Origin: Penelope pileata
Lineage: Eukaryota > Chordata > Aves > Galliformes > Cracidae
Assembly: GCA_013396635.1 (NCBI GenBank)
Contig: WBMW01003203.1
Location: 279,025-343,024, forward strand
Length of the DNA stretch: 64,000 bases
Reading direction: 5' to 3'
The notes beneath the pieces were generated by a model. It searched no databases, was not told the origin of the DNA, and saw nothing but the letters and a program-made list of their open reading frames with translations. This document shows, piece after piece, positions 13,273 through 24,300 of the stretch (the stretch's first letter is position 1; each line of letters begins with the position of its first letter). The translations under genes were made by a program, and so were the position numbers.

Positions 13273-14239
13273 AGTTCTGTAATCAATTCTCAAGGTATCA
13301 TCATCCTCTGCAAAGTGGCTGAGAGCATTATGGACAGGACTGTGTGCAGTTTCACAGAACGCTTGCATGCTGGGCAGCTACTTTTCTGTGGATGCTCAGA
13401 ATCAGCTTCTTTAGTGTCTGCCAGCTTCTCTTTAATTCTTTTTTTTCCTTCTAACATCTGTTCATACCAACAAGGTGCTACATTCATTTTTCATCTTTTG
13501 CTCTTCCTCTGTTGACTACATTACACTAAAATACACGCTTATTTCCTCAGGTAGGGCCTCTTTTCTTCTTTTTTCTTCAGCAGTTTTCTGCTATGCTTCA
13601 TTTCTTTGCTCTTTTTCTTGTATTACATCTACAGATATGTTCCGTGGAAATTTCTGCAGTAGGGAACCTCCTCAGGTTTAGCTTCACTTGACAATGTCTT
13701 CCCTGAAATTTCTCAGCTATATTTCTCACTGCTGGAAATGGCAGTCTTTAAAAACTGATTAAGCTAAATGTTATTCCTTTACTTCCACTTCTTTGCAAGG
13801 GTGAATAAGCCTGAAATATGTTCATTATTCCAGAGAATTCTACTTCTGCCAAGAAGGAAGTCAACATATTTTTCAAAACCGTTAGAGGACTGACCATTGT
13901 TGACACAACCCAAACTGATAAGTTGTTTTGTACTCATGACAGTTGTATGACTGTACTCATAATTAACTGCCACTTGCTTCCACCAAAGAGTAAGCAATAT
14001 TAGAAAATAAAGCATTGATGCTTTTTATGAACATCAACATCCACCTCCTGGTCTGATGGTTAGGTTCTTCTTCAAAGAGGCTTGCTTCATAAAAATAGCC
14101 TCAAAGAGGCTTTATACTTAAACACTGTAGACAACAGAGATACTAGATATCAAGGCATTTTGAAAGACCTATTTTTCTTTATTCTAGTCTGTCTTTTCTT
14201 CCTATCACTTAAAATTACATAATTTCCAGTCTTTTCTGT

Positions 14240-14303
14240 AGGGAGCAATAGAGTTTACACGTTTTCTACTATATCAAGTAGATTTTCCTCTATATTGCTC
14301 CCT
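14240..14303. other. hairpin with nested inner stem
   Basis: AGGGAGCAATAGAG (14240-14253) pairs with CTCTATATTGCTCCCT (14288-14303), with two extra bases in the right arm. Inside, TCTACT at 14265-14270 pairs with AGTAGA at 14277-14282. Confidence 0.8.
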
Positions 14304-15379
14304 GTGCTTCAAGCAGAGAGCTAATATGCAAACCCAGTACCTTTGTGGTAGAAAGCAAAATTACATATTGAGTCAGAGTTATTACTTAGTATAATCTTAT
14401 TTCCAAACAAGATGATAAAAATAATAACATAATATTTCTTCCACACTGAGGAATAATAACAAAGCATGCTAACTTATTTCCCAGAAGGCCACAGAACTGA
14501 ACAAAGGTCTATTTTCTGTACTGAGAAATTCTCAAAGCTGTCACCCTAGACAGCCACATGCCAAGACAACAAATTTGGCCTGTTTTCTTTACTTTTTACC
14601 TTTACACCTGGCTCTCGTGGCTCTTAGTAGATCCCCTAGCTCAAACACTACACGCATTAATGTCTTTCTGCTTTACTGCTTCCTCTGTGCTAGGACAGCA
14701 CAAGTATTGAGCGAAGTTGAAAAAAGCTCGTAGCAAAAGGTAATAAACTGCTGAAGCTGTTACTGCCCCTAAGAAGCAATTGACCAAATTTTATCTTGGA
14801 GTGCCCGATTTTTATTTATTTAACTCCATGTTTTTCTTTAGACCAAAAACTCATTTGAGGGCAATTTTCAAGCCTAACTACTCCTGCATAGAGGCTGCTT
14901 CAGCTGCTGGCACTGCAACCCTCCTCTCCTTCCAGATCACTGATCAGCAACTTCTACCAGGTGCAGAGAGACTCCACAAAGCAGGGTACACAAAGTTCAA
15001 AGGTATTTAGGAATTAGTTACTCATGAATTTACACAAGAAGTGCCTAGGACTAAGGAGCAGGATGTAGCCATTAATATACTCACCACTTGTGGCAAGTGA
15101 TAACTCAGTGGGCAACAAGTGATGTTGATTGCTCCTCAGAACAGGCTAATCCTCAGCTTTGCTGAGTTTGCGGTCAACTTCTAATTCCCTACTTTTTCAT
15201 GTTAGTGTTTTTACTCTCGAATTTTCAGAGTAAAGCTAAGCCAACACAGCACTGCTGTGCAGCACAAAACTGAACCTTCAACACAAACTGCCTGACATCC
15301 AGCTGGGAGTTAGGCCATCTTGTTCATGGTATCTCAGACCCTTGCATATTCTGCTTCTTCCACCTAGGATGAAGTGGGC

Positions 15380-15446
15380 TTTTGTTACAAAATTTACCCA
15401 AGTAATCATCATCCAATTCTGAGCACCCAGCTTAATTTGATCTCAG
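15380..15446 (-). repeat. repeat module A, inverted copy
   Basis: Its reverse complement matches 16131-16197 over 67 bases with four mismatches and no indel. The longest exact run is about 35 bases. Confidence 0.9.
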
Positions 15447-15762
15447 TACAAGCAGACAGCACTAGATCGCCTCCAAGCTAGTCAGACATTAGTGATGCTT
15501 TCGCTGTCTTTTGCCATCTGAAAGAATCCTTCTTTCCACATGAAAGAGCGCGAGTGCAGGCAAGAGAGAGAGCCTGCACTGCCTAGCACAAACACCCTGT
15601 CGACTTCCAAAAAAATTACATGGACAAAATTACAATCTCTTTCAACACAATGGTGTTAGTCTGGCAAAACTAGAAAGCCTCTTCCCTTTCAGAAGGGATA
15701 TTCCTTCAGATTGTGGACTGACAGGCATTTCTTCCTAATTATTTTGCCCACTGAAGAGAAAA

Positions 15763-15799
15763 TAGCAGAGATGCAGCAAATGCAAATGAGAGGGCTTGC
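15763..15799 (-). repeat. repeat module B, inverted copy
   Basis: Its reverse complement matches 15927-15963 over 37 bases with one mismatch. Weaker similarity continues on both sides, including a CCCTGTAG match beyond a short insertion. Confidence 0.9.
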
Positions 15800-15865
15800 T
15801 AGCAATACCAGCCCTGTAGTATATGAAAACCGCAAGTCTTTGTTTGCTTGGTACAACAAACCTAA

Positions 15866-15903
15866 GCTGAAAAACAATGCAAAATAAAATTAATTGCTTA
15901 CTT
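15866..15903 (+). repeat. repeat module C, first direct copy
   Basis: Matches 16208-16245 in the same orientation over 38 bases with three mismatches. Confidence 0.88.
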
Positions 15904-15926
15904 GAACAAAAGTAAAAAACTACAGG

Positions 15927-15963
15927 GCAAGCCCTCTCATTCGCATTTGCTGCATCTCTGCTA
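15927..15963 (+). repeat. repeat module B, right copy
   Basis: Partner of 15763-15799 in opposite orientation. Followed in order by modules D, A and C. Confidence 0.9.
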
Positions 15964-16023
15964 GTTCCTCTTTAGTAGGCATTCTGAATTACAAAATGAC
16001 TTTTTTTTTTTGCCTGCTTTTCT

Positions 16024-16129
16024 TGAGGTTTGGTGCTAAAAGCTGTTTGGAATCATCTCAACCTCCAAACAAGTAACAAGTTACTCTCTATAAAACCAGG
16101 CAAGGCCATCCAAAGTTGACAGTTTCAGT
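16024..16129 (+). repeat. repeat module D, second copy
   Basis: Matches 11671-11776 in direct orientation over 106 bases without indels, at roughly 87% identity counted by eye. Confidence 0.88.
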
Positions 16130-16130
16130 T

Positions 16131-16197
16131 CTGAGACCAAATTGAGCTGGATGCTCAGAAGTGGATGATGATTACTTGGGTAAATTTTGTAACAAAA
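16131..16197 (+). repeat. repeat module A, right copy
   Basis: Lies directly after module D. It is the reverse complement of 15380-15446. Confidence 0.9.
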
Positions 16198-16207
16198 CTT
16201 GCTGTTT

Positions 16208-16245
16208 GCTGAAAATCAATGCAAAGTAAAAGTAATTGCTTACTT
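16208..16245 (+). repeat. repeat module C, second direct copy
   Basis: Last recognised module in the B-D-A-C series. Partner at 15866-15903. Confidence 0.88.
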
Positions 16246-17421
16246 TAATAAAGTATAAAAATCAGCTCAGGTATATTCCGAAGCATTTATTCCAAATGAT
16301 CATAATGATCATGTCTGCAAGTTTTTACCTTTGAGAGATGAAGGTGACCTACAGCCACAGGCTATAAACAACTCTTGTCTGTTGTTATGCATAGCATATT
16401 GCTTTTTGTTTAGAAACACAGCAGGATTAAACCTTAGAATCTGGATCCCATTGTATACTCGGACAACTTGTGCATTTGCATACAAACATTAAGACTTCTC
16501 TGTTGATTGATGAATGTGACTATAAGTCACATTTTGTGCACTCCACTGAATGTACATTTACTTTTTTTCTCTTGTAGCCCTCTGCATAAAAGATAAGACA
16601 CATTCAGACCCAAAATCTTTCTAGGGGAGCACTATTTATTCATCTGTAGTAATAAGAGTAGTGTTTGAAACAACCTTAACTGCAGGAGCATTTCTAAAAA
16701 CACCAGCATCCTCAGATCCTCAATACGCACCTTCCTCCTTATGTAACCAGAAGATTCTTCTTGAAGTTATGCTCACCTGGAAGGAAATTAAGCTTCCTCT
16801 AACCAAGTTGTTTAAAAAGAAATATAGCAGCAATTCACCAGCAGTTCAAGAGTCAGACAGATTCCAGGGCATTGAGGAATCCAGTGTGTGATTTGATTCT
16901 CCAGATACGACAACGATCTATCAGACAAACGAAGCACAGAAGAAAACAAAATGTTGTTTTTATAAATACCTAGATAAAAGCATTCAATAATTCAGAGAGC
17001 TAAGTTTGAAACGTAGGTCAAAATGAAATAAGAGACCTCTATTAACTGAGTACTTAGCTGCTTCTTCCCATACAAATTTGCAGTCATCCCACATCTTTCT
17101 CACACTTAGTGAATTTTTATCATTGCTGTCATAATTCTTCAGCATAGACTTTTTTTTTTTATTCTTTTGTAATTTAGGCACACAAAAAGCCCCAATGTAT
17201 TCCACAGATTCTGTTAGTAAAAGTCTACTAAAAAAAGGAAAAACAAAGGGAAGACACAAAGAAGCCTGTGCTGTGAAAACTCTAACACCAGTTAAGAGTC
17301 CCGTCCACTCAAAGTTTTTGTAAAGAACTAAAGAGGTAACAAAGCTTTCCACAGCTGTCAGTAATGGTGAACTGCACAAACACATCCTAACTGGTTTCAG
17401 TGAGTAGCTCTTGCGAGAACC

Positions 17422-17431
17422 ACGTCACGTG
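17422..17431. promoter_or_regulatory. overlapping CRE half-site and CACGTG E-box
   Basis: CACGTCACGTGA places ACGTCA (17422-17427) next to CACGTG (17426-17431) in a small patch with several CpGs, within otherwise CpG-poor DNA. The motifs are exact, but function is only inferred. Confidence 0.25.
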
Positions 17432-18277
17432 ATGCATCTTTGACGCTCTTGTTGCTCGTTATTTGTCATTTTCAAGCGACAAACAGAAATACTGGAGCTT
17501 TGCCAAGATCTGTGTGTCCCTGGCAGAGCACCCATGCCCATGTGTTTAACAAAGCAAATCAGGTAAATAAATGACAGGAGGAAAATATTTTTTCAGTGAA
17601 TGCAGCCATAGATTTTTCATTGACTTTTCATTTTAAAGGAGCTTCTGTATTAAAGATAGAACCACTAGAGACTTCACTTATCTGAAGCACAGTGAGTTCT
17701 TGTATCCTAAACTGCATACCAGTAGGTATTGGAAAAAAAATTAAAAATCAATTTAGAGAGCCAGAGAATCTTAATTCCCTGTTTACAAGAGACTTGAAAA
17801 ACAGATGAGTCTGAAGCATAGTATGAAAAAAAAAAAAAAAATCAACTTTTAAGCCTGAAACAAAGTTTAAGTTAAATAAATTTTAATGTTGATGAACACT
17901 GAGTACTGAATACCAACATGAATGCATACCGAATCTTCCATCATTCAAACTGTTATGAATTTATTTTTTTTTTCCTGTGTATATAATTGTCATTTCCTGC
18001 AACAACATCCAGAAGATAAAAGAATTCAGGAGGTAATGCCAAATTAAGATTACTACAGGTTTGTTTTGTAGCTTTTTTCCTATGTTGATGTATTCAAAGC
18101 AGAACGAATCTAACATCTCTATCTGAGACATCCAATTACCTTAGCTCTTGTTCACAAAGCCCATATACGAATGCTGTTAATTCTTTCGGATAGGATGCAA
18201 ATAGAGAGCTCACTTATGTTTATACCTCACATACTACTGTTTCGGAAAATTATTTCCATGCCACAGGAGTGAGAACT

Positions 18278-18365
18278 TCTTAAAAAAAAAAAAAAAAAAA
18301 AAAAAAGGGGTTGGTTTTTGTTGCATANNAAAAAAAAAAGGAGTTGGTTTCTGCTGCATACAAAG
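18278..18365 (+). repeat. poly(A)-led tandem duplication with two N
   Basis: Two copies of a unit made of a long A run, then GGGGTTGGTTTTTGTTGCATA and the similar GGAGTTGGTTTCTGCTGCATA, flank N at 18328-18329. It may be a real short duplication or an assembly artefact of the A run. Confidence 0.7.
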
Positions 18366-21300
18366 CAAAATGTACTGTTAAGGGAGGCAAAATTTCATTG
18401 TAAGTAGTGAACAACATTAAGAAAAATGTTTCTTTGGGGATAAAAAAAAGTTCTGTTTCCATACTGATTTTTTTCAAGTGTACCTACTTAGGACTAACAA
18501 CGTCTATCTGCTTTACTTGCTGCCCCTTTGGCTTCTGTGTGATTTTGTACGTGAAAATAAGAAAATACTTGCAAAGCGGCCTTTTTAAATCACCAAGATT
18601 ACAAGATCATCAAGAGGTATCGTAATTACATCTGGAAGATTTCAAAATGCTTCTTGAGTTTCCAATCCCACCCTATTCCAATAACAAGTTTAATGGAATT
18701 GGAAATAAGATAATAGATGCCAACAGAATTGAGTACAGGAAGCAAGGTAGGACAGGAAAACCAAGTTAATCATTTTGAAAGAGTAGCAGTGGAGTGGAAG
18801 TTCCAGATTTTTATTTCAAAACTGTTGGCAGTGGTGGTGCTAATAATCTCAAAATAGATATCTGTACGTAGGTACAGACTCTACAATGACATTGCAGTTT
18901 CAAAGACACACAGATGTTAAGAACTTCCCAAACTGCACAGGTGATCACCCACTTTCAAGGCAGTAGGGTAGGCCTCATGCTTCAGTGTGATTCAAATCTC
19001 ATTGAGGTCTTCTCTTATTTTGCTCTTCAGCTGACTCCTAAAACTGGTTCCACTGGAAAAAAAAAAGAGAACTTATTCTCAGAAAGAACAGACAAATGTA
19101 TGGAGAGGCCACAGCCACCTTTTTGGAGCACTTTTTCCCTACTTAACTGCTTGTGAAACCATACCTTAAATATGAAAAAAGGACAACAAAAACGCAGCTA
19201 GCTCCCACAGGAGAGCAAGGCCCCAACACAGCACATTTCTTCCTATTAACAGCAAAATTATTTACCAGAAATAGAACATCAGATGATACTCAAGATGAAC
19301 GCTACCAAAAAAAAAAACCAAAAAAATCTCTTCCTTGATAAACAGAGGATTTGCTTCCCGAAGTTGCTTCTGAAAATTAGTATCTAAGCAAAGCATAGAA
19401 CACAGCTTCAGTGATTTCCAGCGTCCCTAGTTATATAATAGCTACCTCAGAGCCAGTCCTGAGTCTTTACTCATTTACATTCTCTATTTTGAAACTGAAA
19501 CAGAACATCGCAACTTAACTGGATTAGTACTAAACCACCTATAGGAACTCAGCCACTTTTGCAGGTTTTTCACTTTAAAGATAAATAAAAACGTGCGGAT
19601 AGGCCCAGAAGTCTGACAGATAAGAGAAGAGTGTTTTCTAGCTACGCCTGCTTAGTTGGAAAACAGCTTGCTACTAAGACATCTGCAGCTCTACAAGTAA
19701 GCACGCACACTGATGTTTCCAAAACTACCTTGTTCCAGAGTTCAGTATCCCACAAGTGCTGCAAAATTTCACTCAGAAGTCCTTACATCTCTGGAAGAGA
19801 ATTTTCTTCAGCTCTAAAACCAGGTTAGAGTTCTCACTACCAAGTCTCTCTGCACCTTAAGAGATGCATCTGTAACAGTTTTACCTTTAGGTTTACTTGG
19901 TTTTAAGCACAGTTTATGAGAAAATCCACCATTAAAGAATATCTGAATGATCACTGGACAGTAGCACCTAAAATTCAGGAATGACAGGATTAAATTTGTC
20001 TGTACAGACAGACATGTGTTCATCCATAGGATGAAAAGCTGTAGTTTATGCAGCTTTTCAATGCAAGACTCACAAGTCTTGTTCATCTCATTAGAATTAA
20101 CACTACGCAGTGGCAATATAGAATCTGTGCAGTACATCATGCCAAGATCCATCACCAAAACACCTAGTAACTGAACGACAAAAACAGGCAAAACAGTTTA
20201 GTCTGTAATTTTCAAAAGGGAATTCATTCCCTGTAGTCAATATACTTCTGTATGTCAACAAGTCTTATATTTCAAAGTCTCACTTGCACCTGCATTCAAT
20301 GCAAATAATATTAGTTTTGTTGACATGATAAAAATAAAAATATGCCATTTGTCTAGTATTTTAAATGATTTTTAGGTCAATCTCTCTCAAAGCTATTTTA
20401 GAATCACATTTCCATAGAGGAGTATGGGAAAAGAAAGTAAGGGGATTTGAACACTTGTTCCATTAAACTTCAAAGAAGGTTAAATCCTAAATCTCTGAAA
20501 TATTTTTTTAAAAAAGCTGAGTTAATTTGATTTTCTTAGGCCCCAGATACAGTGAGTGTCAAAGAAATATCAGCAACATCTCAATTTCTGCTCTCTAGTC
20601 TTCTGTCTCACACAGCTTACATGCTCAACAGCTTTCATAATACCCAGCATAAATAACAAGTAAATGCCAAGGAATATGCAAATCAGAACTATGAACTAGT
20701 CTAGCCAAACTAATGCAGAGTCTAAAAAAGATATCGCAGATACTTAATTCCTCTGGAGAGGGTGAGTTTTTGTTGTTGTTCCTTCAGTTTTGTTTATTAA
20801 ATCATGAGGATGTTACTTTCAGTATCACAGGATGTTTTAGCATTCAACACATAACTTCACTAACCAAATTATCTGTGGAAATAACAAAAATATTAAAAGT
20901 TAAAAAAAAAAAAAAAAGGTAAAGCAGACACACGAAGATGGGTCTTCAGAAATTTCTACCTGGTTTAGGTTCAGCAGCGTGGGAAAAGAGGAATCTAGTA
21001 CCTTGCCCTGAGTTCCTCCTGCCATACAAATTGAATTCCTGAAGATCCAACATTTAATGTTCTCCAAAGATCCATTCTGCCTGAAATCACCATTGGAATG
21101 GCATCTCCAAACCAGGCACAGAGCTAATTTGTGACAGACTAGAATAACCTCCTCACTAAGAGGACAGTTACTCGATGGTTAGCTCACCTTCCACCACATA
21201 CATTCCACCAAGATTGAACTTGATAGGAAATATTTTCACTATGATTCCAAAAGTTGACAAATACCACAGTGTTTTTTACTGTTTTCTTGCTTTTCTTGCC

Positions 21301-24300
21301 CCTCTTGAGCATTCATTGGAAGGAATGGTTGATTTACCTAAGCAGTCGAGGGAGACAAGTTAATGACTTGAATGCCCTACTCTGTCGTGCCAAGACCCAC
21401 CTCAATTTTGGAGGCTATGCTAATCCCCTCCCTGCAGAGGTCACTGAGCCTTTCTTCTTTCACCAGATTGGAGTAGTGGAACAAACAGCAAGCATAATTC
21501 AATTCTCCTCGCAGACAAAAGAGCATCATGCCCTACATAACTTAACAGGGCTGTATTTTCCTATAGAGTTCAGAAACTGTTTCTACCTCCAAGACTAATA
21601 CCATCACTTTATCACGTTATACCGGAAAGATGGAAATATTTACTGGCTATTTCAGGGCCAGAAATGTACAGACAACAAAAAGAAGTATACTGTAAAGAGA
21701 ACATATAATGGGCGTATTTACTGGATACCCTATTGTCTTAGTTTCTAACAGAAGTTACTTCTCTCACAGTGTCTGGTATGAAGCTGTGTTTTTGTTCCCA
21801 GAAGAGAAACAACTGATAACACCTGGCAGTGTTGAACACAGCCAAGGACACATNAGGGAAATATGATCAGTCAGTGACCAGAAAGAGAAGATAATTGCAA
21901 GTATATAACAGGAAAAACGTTCTGGAATGACAAATAGAAAAAAACATACCCATGTGCTGTCTGCTTTGCAGGATGCTTTAACCAAGACAGAAGATTAAAT
22001 ACATTGCCACATATTGTAGAGAGCCTATTTTTTGCCAAATATTCAATTATAGAACTCAGCTGAAACCCTGATGTATACTTTTCCAGTTCTATATTGAAGA
22101 AAATATTTAGTTGTTTCAGACCTCAAATCCACACAATCCTCACCAAATAGGTCAAAGGTTACCAAATTTACATATCAAAAACAAAATAAAGATCAGATGA
22201 ATATAAGTAATGACATTTTCCTTGTCTTTAAAGGAAATTTTACCTGCATCCCTTTTTCCAAAAAGACAGATGTCAATGGAAAGTTAGTCTGAAATTAAGT
22301 AGCCGTTTGTTCTTGATGATCAAGACATGTCCAAATTTTTCATTTCCTACTTTTCACAGCACCTAGCAGCTGAAGTCGTCCTGTTCAGAACATTATGCAA
22401 ATCACAGCCTCTGAGACTTGCCATACACAAACTTAAATACTTCATAACCATCATCACTCCCACATTATTTTCTGCTCTTGGTAGAGCCAGTTATTTTATG
22501 CCTTTAAAGATGGACTCAGCTTACTCCTCAGGAAGGCACAGAAGATCCAGAAGAGGAAATTCTATTTCCACGTTCAGAAATGTTTGACAACTCCCTGCCA
22601 CTGGCTCTGTGTACGGGTATCTGGGTTTGTGCTAATAAATAGCAGACATTGTGCAAAATTACTACATGTTTTAGACCTCAGAAATCACACCAAAAATTCT
22701 AATAAACCGTTTTTGGCAAATCATTGCCTAAAAAACAAACTGTTTGAGATTCACAGGCAAACCAACAGTAACACTCTTCCACAGTCACCACAGATTTCAT
22801 TTACAGCAAATGAATACTGCTCCGCATTGTCATTCAATAATGCCACATGAACTCAAGTGACTGACAAAGCGCATTATTTGTTCTTTCCAAAATTATATAT
22901 TCACCCTGAATGCTAAGCTGCTCTGTAAATGCCTGGTGCCACGCCGACAGCAGTGCTTTTATTTGCCATGCCATCCTTAGCAGGGTCTTCCACATTTTTT
23001 CCTGCTACCACAGCAAGTTCTGTTACCCACTGTTCTGTGCAGATTCAGCAATCCCTCATTGCTTTTAAGACAGACTACATATAATTGCTAAATTTACTAG
23101 ACAAAAATAACTGACTGTACCCTTGACTTGCAAAGAAATAAAAAACAGAACCCGAAAATAGCTAAGTATAACCTACAAAAAAAGTCTGCTTCTTTCGAGC
23201 TTTCATTTATGTCGCACTATTATTCATGTTGGTACGAGCACCCAGCATGATTCTAAAGGTCTTCCCTCTGGCAAATATCCCTGTCTTAGAGAATATTTGT
23301 TAAAAAACAGTTCTCTAGTTTTTGTCTTAAATAAAACATTTTAGGTACTGTTATTCATGACACCATTCTCAAAATAAATTGCACAGTACAAAACGTTTTA
23401 CCCCCTAAGAGGAAATGACAGCAACTGAGACTTTCATTAGCATTAGTTCCCAAACAACTAATAAAGAAACAATTCTTCAAATCAGTTTACATCCAGCCAA
23501 CAGCAGTCATTATCTTCCACAGCAAGTCCAACTTGCAACACAGCATGGATGTTTTAGATAGAAGTATCTGCAGGATAATGAAACAACAACCCACATGAAA
23601 AGCCAGGGCTCCTAAACACCAGCAACTCAGGCTGGACTACTCGTGCCTTTAGGTACTCATGGACAGAGGCTCCAGTGACAGATCACCAAAAGAACGACAA
23701 CAGCATGAACAACTTAGGTTGGAACAGCCACCTCAGTACCCTCTGGCCCAACTCTACTGAAACGGAGGCTGCTTGGGTTGGACACTTGTTCCAAGTCAAC
23801 ATCTGAAAGAATTGACATTCCTCCTGGAATGTCAAATCCCCACATCTCTGAGCAACCAGTGGCAGCATGTGGTTCCCCCCACGCCACAGCATTTGACAAC
23901 TTTCCTTCAAGGAACTTTTCCCCCCCCTTTGCTGTCCATCTCCAGGAAAAGTCTGATCCCTTTTCACCAACCCTTAATCAAACTAGACTTCAGTGTCAGC
24001 AAAACGCCCGTGTTGATTTACAAGTTGTAGAGCATTGTTGTCAGCTATGTGATTCCAATTCTGATTTTCCTGTTACCATAGTTACAGTCATTTATACAGT
24101 AGTTTACCACACCCTTGCTTGTGCTTATAAATCTCACAACCTTCTGAGTAATTGCAGCCAAACTTCTCCTTAAGCCTGTTTTTCCTTGACTCTCTCCCCA
24201 TGACTCTTCATTCATCCCACACCTTAAAGCTTTCACTGTAAGTTGAAGCTCAGAAAGAAATGTTAAAACATATGAAGGAAAAACTAAAAATGTTATAGAA

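Larger units (their letters stand above)
10731..15379. other. no gene seen
   Basis: Apart from repeat module D, the two hairpins and the gap at 13093, nothing recognisable. The 127-residue open frame at 10868-11251 starts just past the dead CR1 and shows no family features. Confidence 0.55.

Noticed and set aside
16984..17385. 133-residue open frame on the minus strand
   Set aside because: No recognisable family features; it is flanked by A/T runs and has no promoter or splice context.
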